From positions 1 through 50,832 of the forward strand of contig CAIFEG010000012.1 in NCBI GenBank assembly GCA_903789415.1: 50,832 nucleotides of DNA. Direction: 5' to 3'. The notes beneath the pieces are model-generated. The model had not been told where the DNA came from, made no database searches, and worked only from the letters and a program-made list of their open reading frames with translations. This DNA is from an uncultured Eggerthellaceae bacterium. Its GTDB lineage: Bacteria > Actinomycetota > Coriobacteriia > Coriobacteriales > Eggerthellaceae. The position numbers and the translations under genes were made by a program. The stretch's first letter is position 1; every line of letters starts with the position of its first letter. Of this stretch, positions 8,881 through 16,400 are shown one piece after another.

Positions 8881-9401
8881 TCGCCGACAACGCAAAAATG
8901 GTCCTTGACTCCAATACATTTATTGAAGCAAAAAATCGTTTTTACGCTTTTGATATCTGCCCTGGATATTGGCAATTTCTTGAGAAAGATTTTGGCCAAG
9001 GTAATGCAATAAGCGTTATGCATGTTCGTGAAGAAGTCTTAGCGGGAAATGATGATTTAAGCGATTGGTTCAAGAATAATTTAGATAAACATTATTTTGC
9101 TGATTGCCAAGCTGATGAGGATGTTCTGGCCAGATATCGAGAAGTATCTTCCTTTGTAACGGACAATTACGCAGCAAAACCAAATGCGATATTTGATTTC
9201 TTATCCCCTAATGTTGCTGATCCATGGCTTGTTGCTTATGTACTTGCATATGGTGGAATCATTGTGACCCAAGAGACTTCAAAATTGTCAAAGAGAAAAG
9301 TCTCCTTGATTGATGTCTGCGATCATTTTGGAATAGAGCACATTAACATTTATGATTTCTTGCGTGCTGAAAAGGCAAAATTTATTTTGGCTAGCTCATG
9401 A
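8877..9401 (+). CDS. PIN-domain DUF4411-type RNase toxin
   Basis: 174-residue PIN-fold protein, predicted metal-dependent RNase toxin. Acidic residues typical of PIN active sites are visible: D11 in MVLDSNTFIEAK, acidic residues mid-sequence, and D115 in ADPWLVAYV followed by IIVTQET. Length and motif wording match the DUF4411 branch. Translation starts at TTG 8877, overlapping the upstream gene's stop by 4 bases, so toxin synthesis is coupled to the antitoxin-type partner. There is no separate strong ribosome site. I am confident of the fold; substrate specificity is unknown. Confidence 0.85.
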   Translation: MIADNAKMVLDSNTFIEAKNRFYAFDICPGYWQFLEKDFGQGNAISVMHVREEVLAGNDDLSDWFKNNLDKHYFADCQADEDVLARYREVSSFVTDNYAAKPNAIFDFLSPNVADPWLVAYVLAYGGIIVTQETSKLSKRKVSLIDVCDHFGIEHINIYDFLRAEKAKFILASS

Positions 9402-9481
9402 TGGCCATGTGATCTAAAAATAAAAGCAACTATATTTCTTGGAACACAGAATGCAGAATATATGCGATCGTTTTCATTGAG

Positions 9482-9784
9482 CTACGCTTGATTGAGAATC
9501 TCTGCAGCTTCCTGACCAGTCATTTCTTCGGTCACCCCGAGCTCCTTGGCTTTGGAAGTGCAGCCAGTAATCTTGTTCGCCAGAACCTCTTTTACGTTGG
9601 CGCCCGCTACGCGTACAGCGACGTCGCCCAATTCTTCAGCTTTCTCCAAGCTTAGATATCCGCACATCAGAAATCCGCGTTTGCAGCGAATAACGATCAG
9701 AGATGCATGACCTGCGCCTGCAAGTTCTGGAACAACGAAGGATTCTGCTGGATTGCCAGCTAATTGCAGTGTTTTCGTTTCCAT
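9482..9784 (-). CDS. YunC-family (DUF1805) protein
   Basis: 100-residue small protein of the DUF1805/YunC type, recognised from the core KRGFLMCGYLSLEKAEELGD followed by AVRVAGANVKEVLANKI and the end GVTEEMTGQEAAEILN. The biochemical role of the family is not established. ATG 9784 is chosen because AGGAGT precedes it at good spacing; an upstream in-frame extension to 9892 lacks these features. It sits alone on the minus strand inside the defence island and may be an ordinary chromosomal gene stranded among island genes. The 80 bases after it (9402-9481) show no gene. Confidence 0.82.
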   Translation of the reverse strand: METKTLQLAGNPAESFVVPELAGAGHASLIVIRCKRGFLMCGYLSLEKAEELGDVAVRVAGANVKEVLANKITGCTSKAKELGVTEEMTGQEAAEILNQA

Positions 9785-9955
9785 GGATGTACTCCTATCA
9801 ACAAGGAAGCTTTTTCTAAATATAAATCTATATATGCAGTTTAACTGCATTTGCATTTTTCTTACATTTGCTGCGGAGCGCAGAGGTTTCACTCCGAAGA
9901 TTACCTAAAGTATTTTGACAGTAAGAAAAGGCGTGATGTGGGGAGGCGAGAACTT

Positions 9956-10417
9956 TTGACGAATAGCATAGCGGTCGCGTACCAGGTGTTATCAAAGACC
10001 GGCTCGATTACAACAATGAAACTGCAAAGATTGGTTTTCTATTGTCAGGCTCTGTATCTCGTCAGATATAAAATTCCGTTATTTAACGATGAAATCCAAT
10101 CATGGTCTAATGGTCCTGTTATTCCGGAACCTTTTAATGCGCATCGTGGCAGGTATATGGTCAATTCGCGTCAGCTAGGCTCTGCTCGGAGCATTTTGCA
10201 GCTAAATGCGCAGGAAGAAGATGTTGTAGATACGGTTGTTTCAAAACTTGGATCTTTAAGTGGAGAACAGCTTAGGGAGAAAACGCATCGAGAAGATCCG
10301 TGGAAGAACGCTCATAAAGGCTATGGCGAGGGTGAAAAGTGCGGTGAGCCAATTACTATTGACGCCATGCTGAATTATTACTCTGCAGTAGGCGAAGAAG
10401 TGCTGCTCGAAGCCTAA
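9956..10417 (+). CDS. Panacea-domain (DUF4065, SocA-like) protein
   Basis: 153-residue single-domain protein of the Panacea/GepA/SocA family. It is recognised from KLQRLVFYCQALYLVRYKIP, then LFNDEIQSWSNGPVIPEPFN and the C-terminal IDAMLNYYSAVGEE. Panacea domains are known as antitoxins that neutralise many unrelated toxins, or as ClpXP adaptor-type antitoxins (SocA). Start TTG 9956 is chosen because GGGAGG lies 9 bases upstream; the open frame extends back to 9851 without a better site. No toxin is encoded directly beside it on the same strand. The next gene, convergent, is a zinc-finger/HTH protein of the type that is often fused to or paired with Panacea domains. Confidence 0.8.
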   Translation: MTNSIAVAYQVLSKTGSITTMKLQRLVFYCQALYLVRYKIPLFNDEIQSWSNGPVIPEPFNAHRGRYMVNSRQLGSARSILQLNAQEEDVVDTVVSKLGSLSGEQLREKTHREDPWKNAHKGYGEGEKCGEPITIDAMLNYYSAVGEEVLLEA

Positions 10418-10490
10418 GACAATACGAGCAGAGCTTTGCGAGCTCCCACTACATATCACCTTATAAAACGCTGCTCCATTGATACAGATC

Positions 10491-11006
10491 CTACTTTGTT
10501 AAAGATATTTTTGATGCTTTCTGATGTTTTGAAGTTTTCTTGTCGATAAACGCTTTCACTCGCTCAACAGACTTTTGAGTGATTTTTCCACCGTTTTCTG
10601 AAAGAAGAAATGCAGCTCCAGCTCCAGTTGAAGCCAATTTGATAATGGTGTTTTGAGAGTTATCAGGGATAGAACCAGTTTCGTATCGATGTTCGGTCTG
10701 CTCGCCAAACCCTAAGAACAAGCTGAATTCGCGGGTGGATAAGCCATAGCGCTTGCGGAGCGACTTCAGATAATTTGGGCTCACGATTCCATGTCGTTTG
10801 CGATAAACGTCGTAAGCTGCATCAATATTGGGTCCTTCTATACGACTATCACCAATTTCTGCACCACATCGAGGGCAAATTGCCACATGCTCGGTGAAAT
10901 GAATGTCTTCACCTTTTATGCGAACAGTAGAAGACTGCTCAATAATATTTGCGGTGACTTCCTGGTCGCATTCAGGACAAAATGTTTCGATTGTTTTCGT
11001 ATTCAT
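10491..11006 (-). CDS. MqsA-like zinc-finger / HTH regulator (YgiT-type)
   Basis: 171-residue protein. The N-terminal half has a two-knuckle zinc site (FCPECDQEV near residue 9 and AICPRCGAEI near 43). The C-terminal half carries an XRE-type helix-turn-helix (LKSLRKRYGLSTREFSLFLG, residues ~83-103, then EQTEHRYETGSIPD). This is the MqsA/YgiT antitoxin architecture. ATG 11006 is favoured because the zinc domain then starts at once; ATG 11039 is an alternative, and neither has a strong ribosome site. It converges on the Panacea gene. The dyad at 11103-11122 upstream suggests autoregulation. No MqsR-like toxin is adjacent. Confidence 0.82.
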   Translation of the reverse strand: MNTKTIETFCPECDQEVTANIIEQSSTVRIKGEDIHFTEHVAICPRCGAEIGDSRIEGPNIDAAYDVYRKRHGIVSPNYLKSLRKRYGLSTREFSLFLGFGEQTEHRYETGSIPDNSQNTIIKLASTGAGAAFLLSENGGKITQKSVERVKAFIDKKTSKHQKASKISLTK

Positions 11007-11102
11007 GTTAGTAACCTGACTTTTGTTCGCGGAAAGCATAGTGAATATTCGTCCAGATTTCCCAAAGATTTTCTTTATGCTTTAAGCTTCATAATACTAT
11101 GA

Positions 11103-11122
11103 TTGTAATTAAATGATTACAA
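11103..11122. promoter_or_regulatory. Inverted repeat upstream of the MqsA-like gene
   Basis: The arms TTGTAAT and ATTACAA flank a 6-base spacer in the AT-rich divergent gap between the MqsA-like gene and the DprA-like gene. It is a candidate autoregulatory operator, since MqsA-type antitoxins bind palindromes near their own promoters. Only symmetry and position support it. Confidence 0.4.
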
Positions 11123-11187
11123 ATTAATCAACGGTTATTGTCGCCATAAGCAAGGCAAATTAAAAATATACGAACATTTGTTCTAGT

Positions 11188-11217
11188 TTGAACCATTAGA
11201 TTTTACTAAAATATAAG
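11188..11217 (+). promoter_or_regulatory. Sigma-70-like promoter of the DprA-like gene
   Basis: TTGAAC (11188-11193) and TATAAG (11212-11217), 18-base spacer, with ATATAA overlapping at 17. The start codon lies 28 bases further on, with GAAGAAGG as ribosome site. Confidence 0.5.
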
Positions 11218-11245
11218 TACTACCAATCTTGAAGAAGGTGCTCTT

Positions 11246-12124
11246 ATGACCGATCAACTCGTTGGTAATGCAGTAGTTTCCCCATATAAGGAGCTCATGT
11301 CCTTCGAGTATCTCTACGCATTCAAGGGTACCTCTCGTAGCAAAGTCTCAAAAATTATCGAAGAAAATGGTGGTCTTCCAAGTAAAGCAGTTACGAGCGC
11401 AGAAGGTTTCTTTCCCGATAAAGACAAACAGAATGAAGTCATAGATTATGTGAGATCTCGCTTAGGGAATTTCTCGATTCTGGTTGATGGCACGCCACAA
11501 TTCCCTGATGGGCTCCGTGGACAGAAAAATCCGTTGCCGATTTTCTACTATCGCGGGGATATATCTCTTACGGAATCGAGATGTGTCTCTGTGGTAGACA
11601 CAAGACATCCTGATGAGCGTGGCGCGAAAGCTGCAAAACGTTTGACGAGTGCCTTGGCTAGGCGCGGAATCACTGTTGTTATGGGATTAGCGGCTGGCAT
11701 TGACACCATAGTCGCACGTACAGCGCTCGATTTAGATGGCCATGTCGTTGGTGTAATAGGTACGCCAATACACAGGTATTACCCTAAGGAAAATCATAGC
11801 TTGCAAGATCTTGTCGCCACGAAAGGCTTGCTTATTAGCCAAGTGCCTATTTATCGTTATGACCATCAGCCTTTTAAAACGCAACGCTATTACTTTCCTG
11901 AGAGAAACATTACTATGGCTGCGCTTTCAGAAGCAACGGTGATTGTTGAAGCAGGAGAGACAAGCGGCACGCGTACCCAGGCGAAAGCTTGTATAGATCA
12001 GCACAAGAAATTGATTTTGTTGCCAGAAGTAGCTGAAAATACCACTTGGGGAAAGAAGTTTCTCGACGAGGGGGCTGTTGAAGCTCATTCTGTTGCTGAT
12101 GTTTTATCGATAATTGGTGCATAA
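11246..12124 (+). CDS. DprA/Smf-like SLOG-fold nucleotide-binding protein
   Basis: 292-residue protein whose C-terminal ~190 residues follow the DprA pattern. Visible are VVDTRHPDERGAKAAKRL (canonical DprA has VVGSRxP), GITVVMGLAAGIDT, VVGVIGTPIHRYYPKEN, YYFPERNITMAALSEATVIVEA and SGTRTQAKACIDQHKKLILLP. Canonical DprA loads RecA on incoming DNA. Divergent copies in defence islands belong to the wider SLOG family, thought to sense nucleotides. The G-to-D change in the first motif and the position 143 bases before mcrB point to a defence role here. It has its own promoter at 11188. After the stop, AGCAGCC/GGCTGCT arms (12127-12160) form a weak hairpin. Confidence 0.8.
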   Translation: MTDQLVGNAVVSPYKELMSFEYLYAFKGTSRSKVSKIIEENGGLPSKAVTSAEGFFPDKDKQNEVIDYVRSRLGNFSILVDGTPQFPDGLRGQKNPLPIFYYRGDISLTESRCVSVVDTRHPDERGAKAAKRLTSALARRGITVVMGLAAGIDTIVARTALDLDGHVVGVIGTPIHRYYPKENHSLQDLVATKGLLISQVPIYRYDHQPFKTQRYYFPERNITMAALSEATVIVEAGETSGTRTQAKACIDQHKKLILLPEVAENTTWGKKFLDEGAVEAHSVADVLSIIGA

Positions 12125-12267
12125 ATAGCAGCCTAGGAAACCTGCGAATAATTGGCTGCTGGGATTTAGAAAAATAGAAAGCATCCAATTCCTTGTCGAA
12201 AGAGTGTGACATCTAGTCACGTCTATAATTGCCTTAATTAATTGATCAAAATTATTGAGGTGCATTC

Positions 12268-14451
12268 ATGCCGCAACAGACAAGTTATAAATGGGTTCCG
12301 TTCTATGAAGAGTTCGCCAACAAGCTTCTTCCATATCAAAACAAAAGGCCAGAGCTCATCAAAATAATTCAAAATGCGTACAGTGAAACGGGCATTCATT
12401 TTCCGACCCTCGAGCAGAATGGAGAAATGCCCACAGATATAGATCCATTTACCGTATTCGGGCTCTTTAATAAGGGTATGAGTGATGTACATCGCACTCA
12501 AATTGCATCATCTCTTGGTAGGCAGCTTGGCGTAACTGCTGAGGTTCCCACTTTATTTGGTGGAATCCCAACGCTTAATAACCTTAATGCCACGTTCTAC
12601 TACTTCAAACCTTCCCGGGGTGAACATGATATTGATGATCTTTGGAAGCTGCTCAAAATTGGCCTTGACTATGCTGCTGATAGCAATGCGGATCAAGAAT
12701 TACAAAGTGATTTCGTAAAGGCATTCAATAAGGCGAAAAATCTGCCTGTTGTGCGTTGGAAAATTACCATTGCCCTCTTTTGGATTCGACCAAACTTCTA
12801 TATCAGTTTAGATGGGCGCAACCGTTGGGGCCTTGATGAAATGGAGATGTTGGGTTCCACCTGCGCTGAGCTCGTCCGTGATATGGAACATTCATCTAAT
12901 GGAGAGAAATATCTCGCAATCTGTAAGGAATGTCATAAGGCTATTGAGTCGCCTGAATGTCAGTTCAACAGTCTTCCAGAATTTTCAAATTATGTTTGGG
13001 AAGAATCCGAACGTGTAAATGCAGAAAATAAGAAGAAAAAAGCCCAAGCACAAGAAAATCAAGATGAGACTCCTCAGCTCAGAGGAACTCATTATTGGCT
13101 CTATTTGCCTGGAAAAGGTGCAGGTGAATGGAATAATTTTTATGAAAATGGCCTGATGGGGGTCGGATGGAAAAAAGTTGGAGATCTCAATAGTTTTAAG
13201 ACGCAGAAAGAAATCAGCCAGAAATTAACTGGCGTTCTTAACGATGGCAGAAAACATCCAATAGATGCGCGCACGCTTTGGCAATTTGCGAATGATGTTG
13301 AGCCAGGGGATGTTATCTTTGCGCGAAAAGGTCGTCATAATATCGTAGGACGCGGCACGGTAACATCCGACTACCGATTCGAAGCAGACCAGCCAGGTGA
13401 GTATTCCCATGTTCGTGACGTGGACTGGTCAGATAAAGGTAATTGGGATTTTCCTGTTGGTCAGGGTTTAGCGTTTACTCTCTTAGATATTACGAATCAA
13501 CCTGAACTTATAGAGAATCTCAATGCGTTGTTTCCTGAGTCATTAGATGCAGATGAAGATGATGGCGCTCCAGCCGAAGTTCCCGCGTATACACGAGAGG
13601 ACTTTCTTTCAGAAGCATATATGAGTGAAAAGTCTTTCGATGAGTTGTGTGCGCTGCTCAGGCACCAAAAGAATGTCATTTTGCAAGGCGCCCCTGGTGT
13701 GGGTAAGACATTCATTGCAAAGCGACTTGCGTTTGCCATGATGGGCTGCCGAGATGAAGACAGAGTGCAGATGGTTCAGTTCCACCAGAGCTACTCGTAT
13801 GAGGATTTCGTCATGGGATATCGCCCAACTGACAATGGATTCGAACTTAGACAGGGAGTGTTCTACAACTTCTGCAAGAAAGCGGAAACTGACCCTGATG
13901 ACGACTACTTCTTCATCATCGATGAAATCAATCGTGGAAACCTCAGCAGAATCTTTGGCGAGCTTTTCATGCTCATCGAACCTGATAAACGTGGAAAGCA
14001 AGTCCAACTGATGTATTCAGGTGAGTTCTTTTCGGTGCCAAAAAATCTTTACCTTATTGGCACGATGAACACCGCCGATAGAAGCATTGCAATCATTGAC
14101 TATGCACTGCGCAGGCGATTTGCATTCTTCGAGCTCGAACCAGGTTTTCAGACCGAAGGCTTCAAGAAATATCAGGATTCTCTTTCAAATCCGCAGTTCG
14201 ACAAGCTTGTGTCGTGCATCGAAAGTCTGAACGCTGACATAGAAAGTGATGAATCACTGGGGAGTGGCTTCCGCATTGGGCATAGCTATCTTTGCGGGCT
14301 CGAAAAGCTCAAGCCTGAAGAAATTCCGCAGCGACTTGCAGAAATCGTAAAGTACGAGCTCGTGCCGCTTCTTCGTGAATACTGGTTTGATGATCCGGAT
14401 AAGACCGATGCGTGGGCAGGCAAATTACGCCAGGCAATTGCAAACGCATAA
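12268..14451 (+). CDS. mcrB: McrB-type AAA+ GTPase with EVE-like domain
   Basis: Motor subunit of an McrBC-type modification-dependent restriction system. Residues ~1-265 form an unrecognised N-terminal region. Residues ~275-415 (HYWLYLPGKGAGEW...GDVIFARKGRHNIVGRG) look like an EVE/PUA-like modified-base-binding domain. The AAA+ domain has Walker A GAPGVGKT (474-481), Walker B FFIIDEINRGN (D552-E553), the McrB signature MNTADRS (600-606) and an arginine-finger region RRRFAF. ATG 12268 follows TTGAGGTG; a TATAAT lies at 12224-12229. The mcrC start is 10 bases after the stop. The target modification cannot be predicted, since EVE domains read several modified bases. Confidence 0.92.
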   Translation: MPQQTSYKWVPFYEEFANKLLPYQNKRPELIKIIQNAYSETGIHFPTLEQNGEMPTDIDPFTVFGLFNKGMSDVHRTQIASSLGRQLGVTAEVPTLFGGIPTLNNLNATFYYFKPSRGEHDIDDLWKLLKIGLDYAADSNADQELQSDFVKAFNKAKNLPVVRWKITIALFWIRPNFYISLDGRNRWGLDEMEMLGSTCAELVRDMEHSSNGEKYLAICKECHKAIESPECQFNSLPEFSNYVWEESERVNAENKKKKAQAQENQDETPQLRGTHYWLYLPGKGAGEWNNFYENGLMGVGWKKVGDLNSFKTQKEISQKLTGVLNDGRKHPIDARTLWQFANDVEPGDVIFARKGRHNIVGRGTVTSDYRFEADQPGEYSHVRDVDWSDKGNWDFPVGQGLAFTLLDITNQPELIENLNALFPESLDADEDDGAPAEVPAYTREDFLSEAYMSEKSFDELCALLRHQKNVILQGAPGVGKTFIAKRLAFAMMGCRDEDRVQMVQFHQSYSYEDFVMGYRPTDNGFELRQGVFYNFCKKAETDPDDDYFFIIDEINRGNLSRIFGELFMLIEPDKRGKQVQLMYSGEFFSVPKNLYLIGTMNTADRSIAIIDYALRRRFAFFELEPGFQTEGFKKYQDSLSNPQFDKLVSCIESLNADIESDESLGSGFRIGHSYLCGLEKLKPEEIPQRLAEIVKYELVPLLREYWFDDPDKTDAWAGKLRQAIANA

Positions 14452-14460
14452 GGCCAGCTC

Positions 14461-15537
14461 ATGATCCCCGTTAAAAATATCTATTACATGCTTGCATATT
14501 GTTTTACGGCGCTTCGGCAGGATGATTATAAAAACCTTGCTGCCGAAGAGTTCGACGGCGCAGAAGACCTGTGCGCTGCAGTGCTTGCCTGTGGTCTTAA
14601 ACGGCTGATCCGCAAGGGGATTGGCAGCGAGTACATTAATCGCCGTGATGAAATTCCCACTGTGCGAGGCAGAATTGATGTTGCTGCCACGATTAAGGCG
14701 CAAAGTGTGCAAAGAGGGCGCCTTATCTGCGAATACGAAGAATTTTCGACAGACACAGCGCGGAATCGTGCGATTAAATCCACGATGTTGCTGGTTCTTT
14801 CATCGCCGAGATTTAATCCCAAAAGAAAACGCGAACTCAAGCGTTTGCTGCCGTATTTTGATCGCGTGGGAACTCTAAATTTGGGCGACGTCGATTGGAA
14901 ATCGCTTGCGAAGGGGCGGACGACCAACGACTATGATTTGCTGTTGTATATCTGCAGACTGATTGTGGAAGGTCTGCTTCCGGATAAAAACAACAAAGGC
15001 AAGAGACGCGCAGCGTTTATTGATGACCAGGAAATGAGCCATTTGTATGAGAAGTTTATCCTGAATTACTATCGCATGGAGCATAAGGAACTTACGGCGC
15101 GTGCATCGCAAGTTCCATGGGCTTTGGACAGCGCCGGTGATGATGTGCTTCCCGTAATGCAAACTGACGTGACGCTGAACTGCGGAAATCAGGTCCTTAT
15201 CATCGATGCAAAATACTATGAGACAACCATGCAGGAGCGCTTCAAACGCACGCTACGCTCTGGCAATCTGTATCAGATCTTTTGCTATGTGAAGAACAAG
15301 CAGATAGAACTCGGACCAGGTGCACCACCTGTTTCAGGAATGCTGCTTTATGCGAAGACTGACGAAACGATTGTCCCGAACAATATCTACATCATGAGCG
15401 GCAATACCATCGAAGTAAGAACCCTGGATTTATCAGGTGACTTTAAGAGTATTCGCGATCAGCTGGATGATATTGTTGAAAAGTATTTTGCATTTGCAAT
15501 AAAAAGTAAAAGATTTTTAAAAGGAGTTTACATATGA
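14461..15537 (+). CDS. mcrC: McrC-type nuclease subunit
   Basis: 358-residue partner that binds and stimulates McrB and cuts DNA. The N-terminal half (IPVKNIYYMLAYCFTAL...EIPTVRGRIDV) is the McrC-type platform. The C-terminal half holds a PD-(D/E)xK nuclease core with D236 in QTDVTLN and D249-A-K251 in VLIIDAKYY. It starts 10 bases after mcrB with weak own ribosome signal, so it is probably coupled to mcrB. Its TGA stop overlaps the ATG of the next gene (ATGA at 15534-15537). That gene is a paralogue of the unknown protein at 6812. Confidence 0.9.
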   Translation: MIPVKNIYYMLAYCFTALRQDDYKNLAAEEFDGAEDLCAAVLACGLKRLIRKGIGSEYINRRDEIPTVRGRIDVAATIKAQSVQRGRLICEYEEFSTDTARNRAIKSTMLLVLSSPRFNPKRKRELKRLLPYFDRVGTLNLGDVDWKSLAKGRTTNDYDLLLYICRLIVEGLLPDKNNKGKRRAAFIDDQEMSHLYEKFILNYYRMEHKELTARASQVPWALDSAGDDVLPVMQTDVTLNCGNQVLIIDAKYYETTMQERFKRTLRSGNLYQIFCYVKNKQIELGPGAPPVSGMLLYAKTDETIVPNNIYIMSGNTIEVRTLDLSGDFKSIRDQLDDIVEKYFAFAIKSKRFLKGVYI

Positions 15538-16289
15538 GCACAGAGAATATTAAGAGATGTTATTACTTCAGAACAGAGAATTATGAAGAACCAACCGAAG
15601 CAGTTCAAGATGGCTTTAATTGGATAAAAGAAACTGGCGGTACGATCATTACAAATGTACAAGATACTTTCTATGGTTCCTTTAACTTATCTGGTCAAAG
15701 CGGATATCAAAAATTCGAGCAAGTTTGTCTTAGAAGCAATATCTGGCTTAAAACTATTCGTGGTCAATCATTTAGTCCGAAAGGTAAAAGAACTCTTTTG
15801 CTTTTTTTAGATAGAAAAGGATTAGTACAATTCGAACAAAATATAAATGAGGGACATTTTGATAGTTCGCTCGAGCAAATTCTTTTATTAGTGTGGAACG
15901 AGGGTGAAGTTCAAGATTGGGTATGGCGCTATAATGCGGAACTACTAGGCAAAGCGCCTGATGGTTGGAAAGAACGAATTGATTCCTTCAAGACAGTACA
16001 ACCTGTTCCAAAAGATATTGATGGTATTTTGGCTTATTTAGCCGAGAAAGCAAAAGGATACAATTGTTCTTTGCAAAATCAGGAAATAAACAGGCTTAAG
16101 GCAGACTTAATGCAAAATTGGAGCAAATGGGAAGATTTAAGTGAAAGGCAGATTAAAGGAAAATGTTTCGAGCTTAAAATGTCACTTCGTGATGTAGATA
16201 CTATTGTTGATTTGTTCCAGAAAAGAAAACAAGGGCATAAACTAATTCCAAACAAAGGATCCCATGGGTTTAACCATGTACTTTCTTAG
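15534..16289 (+). CDS. Unrecognised ~250-residue protein, paralogue B, coupled to mcrC
   Basis: 251-residue protein with no signal or membrane segment and no family I recognise. It shares with the protein at 6812 the blocks ETGGTIIT, DWVWRYNAELLGKAPDGW, INRLKADLMQNW and IKGKCFELKMSL. The start overlaps the mcrC stop (ATGA), and a strong ribosome site AAAAGGAG lies just upstream inside mcrC. The DNA is visibly more AT-rich than mcrC and mcrB. The overlap implies co-translation with McrBC, and a terminator closes the operon after it. The best inference is an accessory, regulatory or immunity subunit of this McrBC system; the fold is unknown. Confidence 0.85.
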   Translation: MSTENIKRCYYFRTENYEEPTEAVQDGFNWIKETGGTIITNVQDTFYGSFNLSGQSGYQKFEQVCLRSNIWLKTIRGQSFSPKGKRTLLLFLDRKGLVQFEQNINEGHFDSSLEQILLLVWNEGEVQDWVWRYNAELLGKAPDGWKERIDSFKTVQPVPKDIDGILAYLAEKAKGYNCSLQNQEINRLKADLMQNWSKWEDLSERQIKGKCFELKMSLRDVDTIVDLFQKRKQGHKLIPNKGSHGFNHVLS

Positions 16290-16332
16290 GAAGGAATAAC
16301 TAATCCTCTCTGTGCTAGAATCAGAACTAATG

Positions 16333-16359
16333 AAATAGCCTGCATTTGCAGGCTATTTT
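16333..16359 (+). terminator. Rho-independent terminator after the mcrBC operon
   Basis: The arms AAATAGCCTGCA and TGCAGGCTATTT form a perfect 12-bp stem around a 2-base loop, with the T-rich end TATTTT. It separates the mcrBC-paralogue operon from the restriction-modification operon that starts at 16401. Confidence 0.88.
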
Positions 16360-16400
16360 GCAATTCAGATAGGTTCTACTGAGCGGAGAAAGAGGGCGCC

